This document shows positions 9,319 to 18,041 of a DNA stretch of 64,000 bases, in pieces (the stretch's first letter is position 1; every line of letters starts with the position of its first letter). Below the pieces are notes generated by a model. That model had not been told where the DNA came from. It was given only the letters and a program-made list of their open reading frames with translations, and did no database searches. The translations under genes and the position numbers were made by a program. The stretch spans positions 2,170,001 through 2,234,000 of the forward strand of contig NZ_CP114909.1 of assembly GCF_027497355.1 (NCBI RefSeq), read 5' to 3'. Source of the stretch: Micromonospora sp. WMMA1947. GTDB taxonomy: Bacteria > Actinomycetota > Actinomycetes > Mycobacteriales > Micromonosporaceae.

Positions 9319-11202
9319 ATGTCAATGCCACAAGCAGCGGCCGAGACGCATCCGGCAGCCGTCGGCGCGGAGGACGACGGACCCGGACCCATCGGTCGCT
9401 GGATAGCCGCCGACCGCGTGCGCGCGGTCGCGATCGCCCTCATCGTCGTGTCCGTCGCGTCGCGCGCCGGGCTGGCCGCCCGTGGCTGGTTCTCGCAGGA
9501 CGAGTTCGTCATCGCCGCGCAGGTGCTCGACACCCGGCTGGACCCGGACTACCTGCTGGGCACGTTCAACAACCACCTCATGCCGGCCGGGCTGGCGGTC
9601 GCGTGGCTGATGGTCCGGGCGGCCGGTTTCGCCGGCTGGCCGTGGATCCTGCTGCTGGCGGCCGGGCAGGCGGCGGTGGGCATCGCCCTCTACCGGCTGC
9701 TCCGTGACCTGCTGCGCCCCGGGTGGGGGCTGCTCGTCCCGCTGAGCCTGTTCCTGTTCAGCCCGCTGACGCTCGAGGTGTCGTCGCTGTGGCTGGTCGG
9801 GCTGCTCGTGCTGCCGCCGCAGCTCGCGCTGGTCCTGGCGGTGGCGGCCCAGGTCCGGTACGTGCGCACCGGCCGGAAGCGGCACCTCGTCCTGGTCGCG
9901 TTCTGGCTGGTGTTCGGCCTGCTCTTCGACACCAAGGCGCTGCTGATCGTGCCGCTGCTGTTCCTGCTGACCGCGTTCCTGTTCACCAAGGGCCGCGCGT
10001 GGCGCAGCCTGGTGACCACCGTCGTGCGGTTCTGGCCGGCGTGGCTGATGCTCACCGTGCTGTCCGGGGCGTACCTGGCGTACTACCTGACCCGCCCGGC
10101 CCGGGTGCTGGACGAGCCCACCGCGGTCGGGCAGGTCTTCACCTTCCTCGGCGACCTGATCGGCGACACGGTGGTGCCGGGCCTGCTCGGCGGGCCGTGG
10201 CGCTGGACGTACGCCGGTGACGGGCCGCCGCTGTCCGACCCGTACGACATCGCCAAGTGGCTGTCCTGGGCGGTGCTCGCGGCGCTGATCGTGGTCACCG
10301 TGCGGCGGCGGCCGTCCGCCGGGCGGGCCTGGCTGCTGCTCGCCTGCTACCTCGGCCTGGTCGCGGCGCTGTTCGCGGTGACCCGGCTCGGCGGACCGCT
10401 GGGGCCGCTGGTCGGCGTCGTGCCCCGCTACGTCGCGGACGTGGTGCTGGTGGCCGCGATCTGCGTCGGGGTGGCGCTGCTCGGAATGAAGGACCACGAC
10501 GAGGACGACGTCTCCGCGTGGCCGCTGCCGACCGTGCTGCGGGAGCCGGGCGCCTTCGCGGTCGGTCTGGTCTCAATGGTGGTGCTGCTGGCGACCATCG
10601 GCGTGGGCACGCTGTGGAGCACCGCGCGGTTCGGCGACAACTGGAGCACCAAGCACGGGCGGGACTACCTGGCCACGACGCAGGCCGAGCTGGCCGCCGC
10701 GCCGCCGGGCACCGTCTTCTTCGACACGACCGTCCCGGACCGGGTCGTGGCCGGGTACTTCTGGCCGGACAACCTCCAGTCCCACTTCTTCCGTCCGGCC
10801 GAGCGCCGGCCGACGTTCGTGACGATGAGCGAGAAGCCGTCGACGTTCGACGAGAACGGCCGGATCCGGCCGGTCGTGGTCGAGGGGCGCAAGGTCGCGC
10901 CCGGCACCGTGGAGGGCTGCGGGCACCTGGCCGAGGGCGGCCGGACCGCCCGCATCCCGATGGACGGCTACCTGGTGGAGTGGCCGTACGTGGTGCACTT
11001 CGGCTATGTCAGCTCCGGTGAGTCGACGGCGGTGTTCACGCTCGGCGAGGCGACCCGCGAGATCACGCTGAAGGAAGGGCTGAACGACGTGTTCTTCATG
11101 CTCGAGGGCGCCGGGAGTGCCGTCGAGCTGACCGTGAACACGCCCGGAGTCAGGTTGTGCACCAACCTGATCACCATCGGCCGGGCGGTGCCGAAGCCGT
11201 AA
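9319..11202 (+). CDS. Polytopic GT-C-like membrane protein, function unknown
   Basis: A 627-residue protein with about 11 hydrophobic segments between residues 37 and 430, then a roughly 190-residue C-terminal extracytoplasmic domain (VPDRVVAGYFWPDN ... LCTNLITIG). The first external loop reads RGWFSQDEFVIAA, and an acidic pair in this loop is the usual feature of GT-C glycosyltransferases that use polyprenyl-phosphate sugars. I therefore call it a probable membrane glycosyltransferase but do not recognise a named family. It diverges from the AftD-like gene across 163 bases, and its TAA stop overlaps the next ATG, so it forms an operon with the next gene. Confidence 0.7.
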   Translation: MSMPQAAAETHPAAVGAEDDGPGPIGRWIAADRVRAVAIALIVVSVASRAGLAARGWFSQDEFVIAAQVLDTRLDPDYLLGTFNNHLMPAGLAVAWLMVRAAGFAGWPWILLLAAGQAAVGIALYRLLRDLLRPGWGLLVPLSLFLFSPLTLEVSSLWLVGLLVLPPQLALVLAVAAQVRYVRTGRKRHLVLVAFWLVFGLLFDTKALLIVPLLFLLTAFLFTKGRAWRSLVTTVVRFWPAWLMLTVLSGAYLAYYLTRPARVLDEPTAVGQVFTFLGDLIGDTVVPGLLGGPWRWTYAGDGPPLSDPYDIAKWLSWAVLAALIVVTVRRRPSAGRAWLLLACYLGLVAALFAVTRLGGPLGPLVGVVPRYVADVVLVAAICVGVALLGMKDHDEDDVSAWPLPTVLREPGAFAVGLVSMVVLLATIGVGTLWSTARFGDNWSTKHGRDYLATTQAELAAAPPGTVFFDTTVPDRVVAGYFWPDNLQSHFFRPAERRPTFVTMSEKPSTFDENGRIRPVVVEGRKVAPGTVEGCGHLAEGGRTARIPMDGYLVEWPYVVHFGYVSSGESTAVFTLGEATREITLKEGLNDVFFMLEGAGSAVELTVNTPGVRLCTNLITIGRAVPKP

Positions 11203-12911
11203 TGACCGGACGTCCCGCCGAGGGCGGCGGCCCCGCGGTCCGGCGGTGGCGGGAGACGCTGCCGCTGTACCTCGTGGCGGTCGTCGTCACCGCGTTGATC
11301 CTGGCGCCGCTCGTGGCGCCGGGCTACGCGCTGCGGTACGACATGGTGTTCGTCCCCCGGCAGCCGCTGAGCTGGGATCTGGTGGCCCCGGCGCAGAGCC
11401 TGCCCCGGGCGGTGCCGATGGACGCGCTGGTATCCCTGGTGACCCAGCTCGTGCCAGGCTGGGTGGTGCAGCGGGTGGCGCTGGCCGGGGCGGTCCTGTT
11501 CGCCGCGGTGGGCGCGGGACGGCTGGTGCCGACGCAGCGGCGTGCCGTGCAACTGGTCGCCGCGGTGGCGTACGCGTGGACGCCGTACCTGGCCGAGCGG
11601 CTGCTGATCGGGCAGTGGGGGCTGCTGCTGGCGTACGCCGCACTGCCCTGGCTGGTGCGGGCGGCGCTGGACCTGCGGGCGGGCCGCGACGGCGCGCTCG
11701 CCCGGGTGGTGCTGCTCGCCGCGCCCGCCGCGATCACCCCGACCGGCGGCCTGATCGCGCTGGCGACGGTGCTGGGGCTGGCGGCGGACCGGGCCCGGCT
11801 CCGGCTGTCCGCGGTCGCGGCGGGCGGTGTCGCGCTGCTCAACGCCCCGTGGATCGTGGCGGCCCTGGTCACGGGGGCGGGCGGCACATCCGACCCGGCC
11901 GGCGTGGCGGCGTTCGCGGCGCGCGCCGAGAACTGGGCGGGCCCGCTGGTGGCGCTCGCGGGCACCGGCGGCATCTGGAACGTGCAGGCCACTCCGGCCA
12001 GCCGGTCCGCCGCGCTGGCCCCGCTGGCGACACTGCTGCTCGTGGTGCTGGCCGCTGTCGGCGCCGGCCTGTTGCGGCGCCGGCTGCCGGCGGGCGCGGC
12101 GGTACGGCTGGGCGTGCTGGCCGGCGGCGCGTACCTGCTGGCCGCTCTCGCCGTGCTCCCCGGCGGGAACGCGGCGCTGAGCTGGGCGGTGGCGCACGTG
12201 CCGGGGGCGGGACTGCTCCGCGACGGGCAGAAGTTCCTCGCGCCGTACGCCCTCGTGCTGGTGGTGTGCGCGGCGCTGGGCGCCGAACGGCTGGTGGCCC
12301 GGATCGACCGCGAGGTCGGCGGGATCGTGCTGGCCGGGCTGCTGCTCCTGCCGGTGGCCGCGATGCCGGACCTGGCGTTCGGCGGAGCCGGGCGGATCAG
12401 CCCGGTGCGCTACCCGGCGGACTGGCGGGCGGTCGCCGAGCGCCTGCCCGACGACCCCGGTGAGATTCTCGCCCTGCCGCTGACCACCTACCGGGCCTAT
12501 CCGTGGAACCCGGGCCGGGTGGTGCTGGACCCGGCTCCCCGCTATCTGCCGGGAACCGTGCTCACCGACGACACGCTCGTGGTCGACGACGTCGCGGTGG
12601 CCGGGGAGAATCCGCGCCTGCGCGAGGTGCGCCGGGTGCTCGCCGAGGGGCGGCCGGTCTCGGCCACCGGCGTGCCCTGGGTGGTGGTGCAGCACGGTAC
12701 GCCGAGCACAGTGGACCCGGCCGTTCTGGCCGGTCTCGACCTCCGGTACGAGGGGGAGTCGCTGAGCCTCTACCGGAACCCGGCCGCCTCGGGTTCGCCG
12801 CCGCGGACCGGAGCGAGCCGCTGGCTGGTCGTGTTCGCGTGCGGAACTGCCGTTCTGGCGGTCATGGCTGCCGCCTTTTCGACCCTACGCCGGCGAGCTA
12901 CTGCGTGGTAA
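11202..12911 (+). CDS. Polytopic membrane protein, probable GT-C-like partner
   Basis: A 569-residue protein with about 10 membrane segments from residue 17 to about 400, a soluble C-terminal part of about 150 residues, and a last hydrophobic helix (WLVVFACGTAVLAVMAAAF) near the end. The early loop PGYALRYDMVFVPRQPL resembles the first loop of several uncharacterised actinobacterial integral membrane proteins next to arabinosyltransferase genes. The start is fixed by the TAATG overlap with the upstream gene, which implies translational coupling. Function is inferred from position only: synthesis or export of an envelope glycan. Confidence 0.7.
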   Translation: MTGRPAEGGGPAVRRWRETLPLYLVAVVVTALILAPLVAPGYALRYDMVFVPRQPLSWDLVAPAQSLPRAVPMDALVSLVTQLVPGWVVQRVALAGAVLFAAVGAGRLVPTQRRAVQLVAAVAYAWTPYLAERLLIGQWGLLLAYAALPWLVRAALDLRAGRDGALARVVLLAAPAAITPTGGLIALATVLGLAADRARLRLSAVAAGGVALLNAPWIVAALVTGAGGTSDPAGVAAFAARAENWAGPLVALAGTGGIWNVQATPASRSAALAPLATLLLVVLAAVGAGLLRRRLPAGAAVRLGVLAGGAYLLAALAVLPGGNAALSWAVAHVPGAGLLRDGQKFLAPYALVLVVCAALGAERLVARIDREVGGIVLAGLLLLPVAAMPDLAFGGAGRISPVRYPADWRAVAERLPDDPGEILALPLTTYRAYPWNPGRVVLDPAPRYLPGTVLTDDTLVVDDVAVAGENPRLREVRRVLAEGRPVSATGVPWVVVQHGTPSTVDPAVLAGLDLRYEGESLSLYRNPAASGSPPRTGASRWLVVFACGTAVLAVMAAAFSTLRRRATAW

Positions 12912-12946
12912 CGTCCGCTCGCACGTCTCACCATCGGAGGAATGGC

Positions 12947-13141
12947 ATGCGTAGAGCTTTGACCCTTGTCGTGTCCGGCCTGGTGGCGGCGTTGCTCGGG
13001 GTCCTGGCCCTCGGCGGGCTCTCGGCCGCCGCGACCGCCACGGCCGAGGAGGCCGCGACCGAGGCGCGTAACGCCACGGAGGCGGCCAAGCGGGCCGGGA
13101 AGCAGGACCCGTACGCCCCCGAGGTCTACGGCAACAGGTAG
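12947..13141 (+). CDS. Small single-pass protein, DUF2613-like
   Basis: A 64-residue protein whose only clear feature is an N-terminal hydrophobic helix (LTLVVSGLVAALLGVLALGGL), followed by a short polar Ala/Glu-rich stretch ending in EVYGNR. The length, the helix and the YGNR end match the small DUF2613 family of actinobacteria, whose function is unknown. A GGAGG ribosome binding site at 12936-12940 sits six bases before the ATG. It follows the GT-C-like pair by 35 bases in the same direction and overlaps the convergent glycosyltransferase gene by 16 bases. Confidence 0.72.
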   Translation: MRRALTLVVSGLVAALLGVLALGGLSAAATATAEEAATEARNATEAAKRAGKQDPYAPEVYGNR

Positions 13142-14322
13142 GACGGGTCGCCCCGCCGCTGGACCGGGCGGGGCGAGTCCGCAGTCTCCAGCAGGGTCGC
13201 GAAGCGTTCCCCCGCCACCGGCCAGGTGAAGTTCGCCGCGTGCCGCCGGGCCTGGGTGCCCATCTCCTGACGCATCTCGTCGTCGTGCAGCAGTGCGCGC
13301 ACCTTCGCCAGGTAGTCGTCGATGTCGTCGGCCAGCAGGCCGGTACGCCCGTCGACCACCGCCTCCGCGACGCCACCCGCCTCCCGGAACGCCACCGTCG
13401 GCGTACCCGCCGCGCCGGCCTCCACGATCGTCAGCCCCCAGCCCTCCTTGAGCGACGGCGTCAGGGCGACCCAGGCCGAGGCGAGCAGCGCGGCCTTCTC
13501 CTCCTCCGTCACGAAGCCCCGGAAGTCCACCCGGTCGGCGATGTCCAGCTCGTCGGCGACCTCGCGCAGGTGCGACTCCCACCAGCCCTGCCCGGCGACC
13601 ACCAGCCGGAGCTGCGGCAGCTCGTCGGCGAGCGCCGCGACCGCGCGCAGCGCCACCTCCACCCGCTTGTGCGGCACCAGGCGGTTGAGCGTCACGAGCA
13701 GCGGGAACGGGGCGCGTTCGACGTCGGTGCGGGGCAGCTCCGGCGTGCCGTTGTAGACCACCGAGACCTGCTCCGGCGGTACGCCGAGGGTGGCGAGTTC
13801 GCGCCGCGTCGCCTCGGACACGGTGACGTACCGGCACCGCCGGTAGACGCGTACCGCCAGCGACGACTCGACCCACCAGCCGAACCGGGCGGCCCACTGC
13901 GGCAGGACCACCGGCCACTGCTCGCGGTGCACGTGGTGGATCAGCTTGACCACCGGGCGCCGGGCCCAGAGCGGGGAGAGGAACGGCAGGCCGTTGCAGA
14001 CGTCGACGAGGATGTCCGGCCGGCCGCCCCGGCGCGCGGCGAGCGGGCCGAGGCCGAACGCCCCGGCGAGGTAGCAGAGCGCGGCCCAGAGGTAGACGGT
14101 GTGCCGGCCGCCGCGCCGGACGAATCGGATGCCCTCGGCGTTGACCTCGTCGGCGGGGGCCTCGCGGTGCGCGGCGCAGAACAGGGTGGCGCGGAATCCG
14201 CGCGCCACCAGCTCGGCGGCGATCCGTTCCACGTACACCTCGGAACCGCCGCCCTCGGGGTTGCGAGTGTCTCGCCAATTGAGGAACAGCACGTGTCCGG
14301 GCATGCCGAAGCGACGCTCCAC
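13126..14322 (-). CDS. Glycosyltransferase family 4
   Basis: About 398 residues with the two-Rossmann (GT-B) pattern: an N-terminal acceptor domain beginning HVLFLNWRD-RNPEGGGSEVY, and a C-terminal nucleotide-sugar domain with NRLVPHKR, GWGLTIVEAGAAGTPTVAF and GLLADD. The E-x7-E type motif (KEGWGLTIVEAG) marks a retaining GT4 enzyme such as a mannosyltransferase. It is cytosolic or peripheral. The GTG at 14322 was chosen because AGGG lies five bases upstream; the ATG at 14304 is the alternative and removes six residues. It lies downstream of the acyltransferase on the same strand, in the envelope-glycan region. Confidence 0.88.
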   Translation of the reverse strand: MERRFGMPGHVLFLNWRDTRNPEGGGSEVYVERIAAELVARGFRATLFCAAHREAPADEVNAEGIRFVRRGGRHTVYLWAALCYLAGAFGLGPLAARRGGRPDILVDVCNGLPFLSPLWARRPVVKLIHHVHREQWPVVLPQWAARFGWWVESSLAVRVYRRCRYVTVSEATRRELATLGVPPEQVSVVYNGTPELPRTDVERAPFPLLVTLNRLVPHKRVEVALRAVAALADELPQLRLVVAGQGWWESHLREVADELDIADRVDFRGFVTEEEKAALLASAWVALTPSLKEGWGLTIVEAGAAGTPTVAFREAGGVAEAVVDGRTGLLADDIDDYLAKVRALLHDDEMRQEMGTQARRHAANFTWPVAGERFATLLETADSPRPVQRRGDPSYLLP

Positions 14323-14456
14323 GCGAACCCTACTCTCAAGTAATTTAGCGGTGCGCGTCACATTAAGGGCTGGGCCTGCGCCCCGGCAATGCCCCGACCG
14401 GCGGCGGTGGGCCGCGGGCCGTCGTCGGGTAACCGGAGGTGAGCGGTGCGTGACAG

Positions 14457-15683
14457 CTAGGCGGGCGCCGCGACGTCCGGTGTGGTGGCCGGGACGGCGG
14501 AGGTCCCGGATGCCGGTCCGCGGCCGGTCGGCCGACGGCTCTGCGTGCCGAGCGCCTGGAGGGGGCGCTCGACGCCGTAGTAGCTGACCGCGGCGTACGC
14601 CAGGCCGAAGACCATGGTCAGGGCGAAGACGTTGACGAAGTCGCCGGTGAACAGCGGCCGGTCCTCGAGCAGATAGATCAGCTCGATGACCAGCGGGTGC
14701 CACAGGAACAGTCCGTACGACACGTGGCCCATCCACCGTGCCCACCCGGTGCTGAAGGCCTCCTTGGCCCGGGTCCGCCCGCCGAACGCCACCGGGATCG
14801 TGATCAGGACGGCGATCAGGAGGTAGAGCGCCAGCTTGATGCCGAACTCGGTGGCGGTCGGGCTGGTCAGGTCGCGCGGGCCGGCGATCGGCGTCGTGGC
14901 GATCGCCATCACCGCGACCGCTGCCGCCCAGCAGGCGAGCGGCGCCGAGGCGAGGTCGTCGAGCACGCGGAAGGCGGCCGGCGCGGTGCCGGTACGCAGG
15001 GCCACGTGCGCCGCGGCGAGCGCCATGCCGCCGCCGAACCAGGCGCCGTACGAGGGGAACCACATCGTGTGCAGCGCGCCGTCGAGCCAGCCGGCGCCCA
15101 TCATGGCGACCCACGCGAGGGTCAGCAGCGCCCCGGAGGAGGCGAGCAGCACGGTGCGGACGGGACGCCAGGTCCGTCCCACGGCGAGCACGGCGAGCAG
15201 CGGCAGGAGCAGATAGAAGACGACCTCGGTGGCGAGGCTCCAGGTCTGGCTGAGCCCGTGCCCGAGCTGGCCGGCTTCGTAGATCTGGGTGAGCGTGAGG
15301 TGGCGCAGCCAGTCACCTGCCGACGCCGGGTGGTTGCCGGGCAGGACGACGAAACAGACCACCACCGCCAGCCAGTACGCGGGCAGGATCCGCAGCGCCC
15401 GGCGCCAGAAGTACCGCTTGGTGCGGGGCCGCGGCCGTCCGGTCGCGATGCTGAGCGCCCACGGGCGGAACAGCAGGAAGCCGGACAGCACGAAGAAGAT
15501 CGCCACGCCCACGTCCAGGCGCGCCAACCAGCCGCCCCACGTGGTGTTCATGGTGACGGCGGTCTGGAAGCCGACGTGGTGACCGACGACCGCCACCGCG
15601 CCGATCGCTCGCAGCGCGTCCAGGGCGGGAAGACGGCCCGTTACCGATGGCTCCGGGATTGTTGGCGTGGTGGCTGTGGACAT
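14457..15683 (-). CDS. Acyltransferase 3 (OafA/YrhL-type) membrane O-acyltransferase
   Basis: About 408 residues with ten or so membrane helices. The family signature is at the N-terminus: LPALDALRAIGAVAVVGHH, with the R...H pair thought to be catalytic, then VAIFFVLSGFLLFRPW and, further on, RRALRILPAYW. Such enzymes move acetyl or other acyl groups onto exported sugars or antibiotics. The ATG at 15683 was chosen because homologues usually begin just before the LDALR motif; an in-frame TTG at 15737 would add 18 residues. It diverges from the DUF3068 gene and neighbours a GT4, so glycan decoration is likely. Confidence 0.88.
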   Translation of the reverse strand: MSTATTPTIPEPSVTGRLPALDALRAIGAVAVVGHHVGFQTAVTMNTTWGGWLARLDVGVAIFFVLSGFLLFRPWALSIATGRPRPRTKRYFWRRALRILPAYWLAVVVCFVVLPGNHPASAGDWLRHLTLTQIYEAGQLGHGLSQTWSLATEVVFYLLLPLLAVLAVGRTWRPVRTVLLASSGALLTLAWVAMMGAGWLDGALHTMWFPSYGAWFGGGMALAAAHVALRTGTAPAAFRVLDDLASAPLACWAAAVAVMAIATTPIAGPRDLTSPTATEFGIKLALYLLIAVLITIPVAFGGRTRAKEAFSTGWARWMGHVSYGLFLWHPLVIELIYLLEDRPLFTGDFVNVFALTMVFGLAYAAVSYYGVERPLQALGTQSRRPTGRGPASGTSAVPATTPDVAAPA

Positions 15684-15796
15684 CTGGACATCCAGGGGGT
15701 CGCTTTTGAAGGTGACTGGGGAGTAACCTCCCGCCAATGCTAAGGATCGGGTGCCCCGGACGACAGACCGTAGGGCGGCAGGTTACAGGAGGATGA

Positions 15797-16948
15797 GTGA
15801 AGCTTCGCGTGGGCGCCGCGCTCTTCGGGCTAGGTGTCTTGTTGCTGGTCTTCGCGGCCGGGCTGCCGTTCTACGTGGCCCCCGCCGTGACCAAGCTGCC
15901 CTATGACCTGGAACCAACGACGTCCGTCGCCGAGGCGAAGGGCGCGAAGTTCCTACAGATCAAGTCCGAAGGCGGCGCGGTCAGCATCGACGTGCCGCAG
16001 GCCGATCTCGTGTCGAGCGTCGAGGTCATCCCGCAGCCGGAGGACACCAAGGACCGCGTACCCAAGGAGCTGAAGGGTGACGCGGTCATCTGGAACGTCT
16101 TCCAGACGGTCAAGCGCAGCGACAACCAGGATGTGATCAGCCAGTACAGCACCGAGCTGGCGCTTTACCGGATCTCCGGCGCGGCGGCGCCGTGGGACGA
16201 GCAGTGGCTCAACGAGTCCGGCGCGGAGCAGACCCCGGTCGGCAACGTGCGCTACTCCGGCCAGATCTACAAGTTCCCGTTCGGCACCGGCAAGCGTGAC
16301 TACCAGGTGTTCGACCGTGACCTGAAGAAGACGTTCCCGGCGCGGTTCACCGGCACCGAGAAGATCAAGGGCGTCGAGACGTACCGCTTCGAGCAGCGGA
16401 TCGAGAACGAGGTGCTGAACACCCCGGCGGACAGCATCAAGACGCTGCTGGGCAAGTTCACGCCGACCGCGACCAGCGGCCAGGTCGTCTACAGCAACAC
16501 CCGTACGCTCTGGGTGGACCCGGTGACCGGCGCCTACATCAAAGTGCGCGAGCAGCAGTACAAGGAGCTGCGTCCGGACACCGGCGCCCCGACGGTGGTG
16601 CTGGACGCGGACTTCAACTACAACGACGACACGATCAGCCGCAGCGTCGAGACGGTGAAGGAGAACCGTTTCAAGATCGGCATGATCAGTGTCTGGGGCC
16701 CGATCATCGCCGGTGTGCTCGGCCTGATCGCCCTGATCGCGGGCGTGTGGCTGGTGACCCGGCCCAAGGGTGACGGCAACGCCCGGCACCGGGCGGACGC
16801 GCCGACCTCCGACCCGACGTCGACCCGTGTCGACCAGGAGCCCGTCGGTGGCCCGCTCGACGACGAGATCCCGCCGGCGTCGACGAACTGGCGGTCCGAC
16901 GAGGTGCCGGCGCAGCGCTCGGGCGCCGGCGAGGTGGAGCGCCGCTGA
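15797..16948 (+). CDS. DUF3068 (PorA-like) membrane-anchored extracytoplasmic protein
   Basis: A 383-residue protein with a membrane helix at residues 3-27 (LFGLGVLLLVFAAGLPFYVAP), a large outside domain of about 280 residues, a second helix near residue 300 (VWGPIIAGVLGLIALIAGVWLV), and a basic/acidic cytoplasmic tail. The layout and the motifs Y-T-Q-like TELALYRI, FPFGT--RDYQVFD and RFEQ-IEN are those of DUF3068, sometimes labelled PorA family. The function is not established. The GTG at 15797 follows AGGAGG at 15787-15792. It ends before a very strong hairpin. Confidence 0.85.
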   Translation: MKLRVGAALFGLGVLLLVFAAGLPFYVAPAVTKLPYDLEPTTSVAEAKGAKFLQIKSEGGAVSIDVPQADLVSSVEVIPQPEDTKDRVPKELKGDAVIWNVFQTVKRSDNQDVISQYSTELALYRISGAAAPWDEQWLNESGAEQTPVGNVRYSGQIYKFPFGTGKRDYQVFDRDLKKTFPARFTGTEKIKGVETYRFEQRIENEVLNTPADSIKTLLGKFTPTATSGQVVYSNTRTLWVDPVTGAYIKVREQQYKELRPDTGAPTVVLDADFNYNDDTISRSVETVKENRFKIGMISVWGPIIAGVLGLIALIAGVWLVTRPKGDGNARHRADAPTSDPTSTRVDQEPVGGPLDDEIPPASTNWRSDEVPAQRSGAGEVERR

Positions 16949-16962
16949 CCGGTACGCCGGAA

Positions 16963-17008
16963 GCACGACGGAGGGGTGGCCGCACTGCGGTCCACCCCTC
17001 CGTCGTGC
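16963..17008. terminator. Strong hairpin terminator after the DUF3068 gene
   Basis: Two perfect 17-base arms (GCACGACGGAGGGGTGG and its complement) enclose a 12-base loop that can pair further as CCGCA/TGCGG. No T tract follows, which is usual in high-GC actinobacteria. Confidence 0.85.
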
Positions 17009-17190
17009 AGATCTTCCACGCGGGCGACCGTACTTTACATTCGTTACTCGATTGTAACGGCAAGATGTCCGGTGACTTTCCGTCGTGCTCATCACCATCA
17101 ATGCCCGGTTTGGCCCGACATTTCGCCCTCCACGCCCTGGCCGGGCAGGGGTTTCGTGACGCGTGGTCACCTCCCCGTCCCGCCTCGGTG

Positions 17191-17269
17191 TTACCCCTGG
17201 GTAATCAGGGGGTTGTGAGCTGCACCTCATCGGGTGCACGATCAGGCTCGATCGTTACCCGTCGGTAAC
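17191..17269. promoter_or_regulatory. Cluster of three palindromes upstream of the DUF6230/DUF6114 pair
   Basis: The non-coding gap 17009-17340 has no convincing gene. It holds TTACCCCTGGGTAA (17191-17204), a TGCACC/GGTGCA dyad (17221-17238) and GTTACCCGTCGGTAAC (17254-17269). The first and third share TTACC/GGTAA half sites. They lie 70-150 bases before the GTG, so they are candidate operators for a TetR- or GntR-like regulator. This is inference. Confidence 0.5.
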
Positions 17270-17340
17270 AGGGGACGGGCCCGGCGCGGGCCGCCGGTGC
17301 GGAATCCGGCCGCCGCGCACATTCGTTCGAGGAGGAACCC

Positions 17341-17964
17341 GTGCAGAATCGGCTCGACAACCAGGGTCGTACCCGGTGGCGGCGCTTCGCCGCCATGATC
17401 GTGCCCACCACGGCCGCCGCCGGTGCCATCCTGTTCGGCATGTCGACCGGCGCCATCGCCTCCGACATCACCGTGTCCGGGCAGACGTTCAAGATCGGGG
17501 CCGACCGCCTGGAGGGCGAGGGCTTCAAGCAGTACGGCGGCATCGTCCGGGAGAAGGGCGAGAACGGCAAGGCCGGCGCGACGCGCCCGGTCGCGATGGC
17601 CGAGATCAGCAGCGCCGACCTCTACAACCTGTGCCAGTCCGTCCGTGCCGACCTGCCCGGCCTGCCGGTGGTGCTCACCATCAACGCCGGAGAGGGCAAG
17701 GACCCCGCCCGGGCCAAGGACCTCGTGATCGCGATGGACTCGCTCGAGGGCAACGCGACCTTCACCAACATCCAGATCGGCCGCGACGCCAGCGACCTCA
17801 ACCCCACGGCACAGCGGGGCTCGTTCGGCCAGAACTCCGACCGGGTGACCATCCGGGACCTGAAGCAGGTGTCCCGCTACACCACTTCCTCGACGTTCAA
17901 CCTGGTCGGGCTCCGGCTCAAGGTCAACGTGGGTGACGACGCGAAGGGCAAGGAGTGCTTCTGA
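17341..17964 (+). CDS. DUF6230 family secreted protein
   Basis: A 207-residue protein with an arginine-containing start (RTRWRRFAAMIV), one hydrophobic segment at about 20-40, and a roughly 160-residue extracytoplasmic domain (SDITVSGQTFKIGADRLEGEG). The pattern matches the actinobacterial DUF6230 family, some members of which carry the doubtful label cholesterol esterase; no catalytic motif is visible. GAGGAGG at 17329-17335 fixes the GTG start. It is followed after 77 bases by a DUF6114 gene, an association found repeatedly in actinobacteria, so the two probably form one envelope complex of unknown role. Confidence 0.75.
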   Translation: MQNRLDNQGRTRWRRFAAMIVPTTAAAGAILFGMSTGAIASDITVSGQTFKIGADRLEGEGFKQYGGIVREKGENGKAGATRPVAMAEISSADLYNLCQSVRADLPGLPVVLTINAGEGKDPARAKDLVIAMDSLEGNATFTNIQIGRDASDLNPTAQRGSFGQNSDRVTIRDLKQVSRYTTSSTFNLVGLRLKVNVGDDAKGKECF

Positions 17965-18041
17965 GCTGAGCACGGCCCGCGGTGGACGACCACCGCGGGC
18001 CGGCTCCACCGTCCCCGTCCCCGCTCCGCCAGGAGGAGTAC

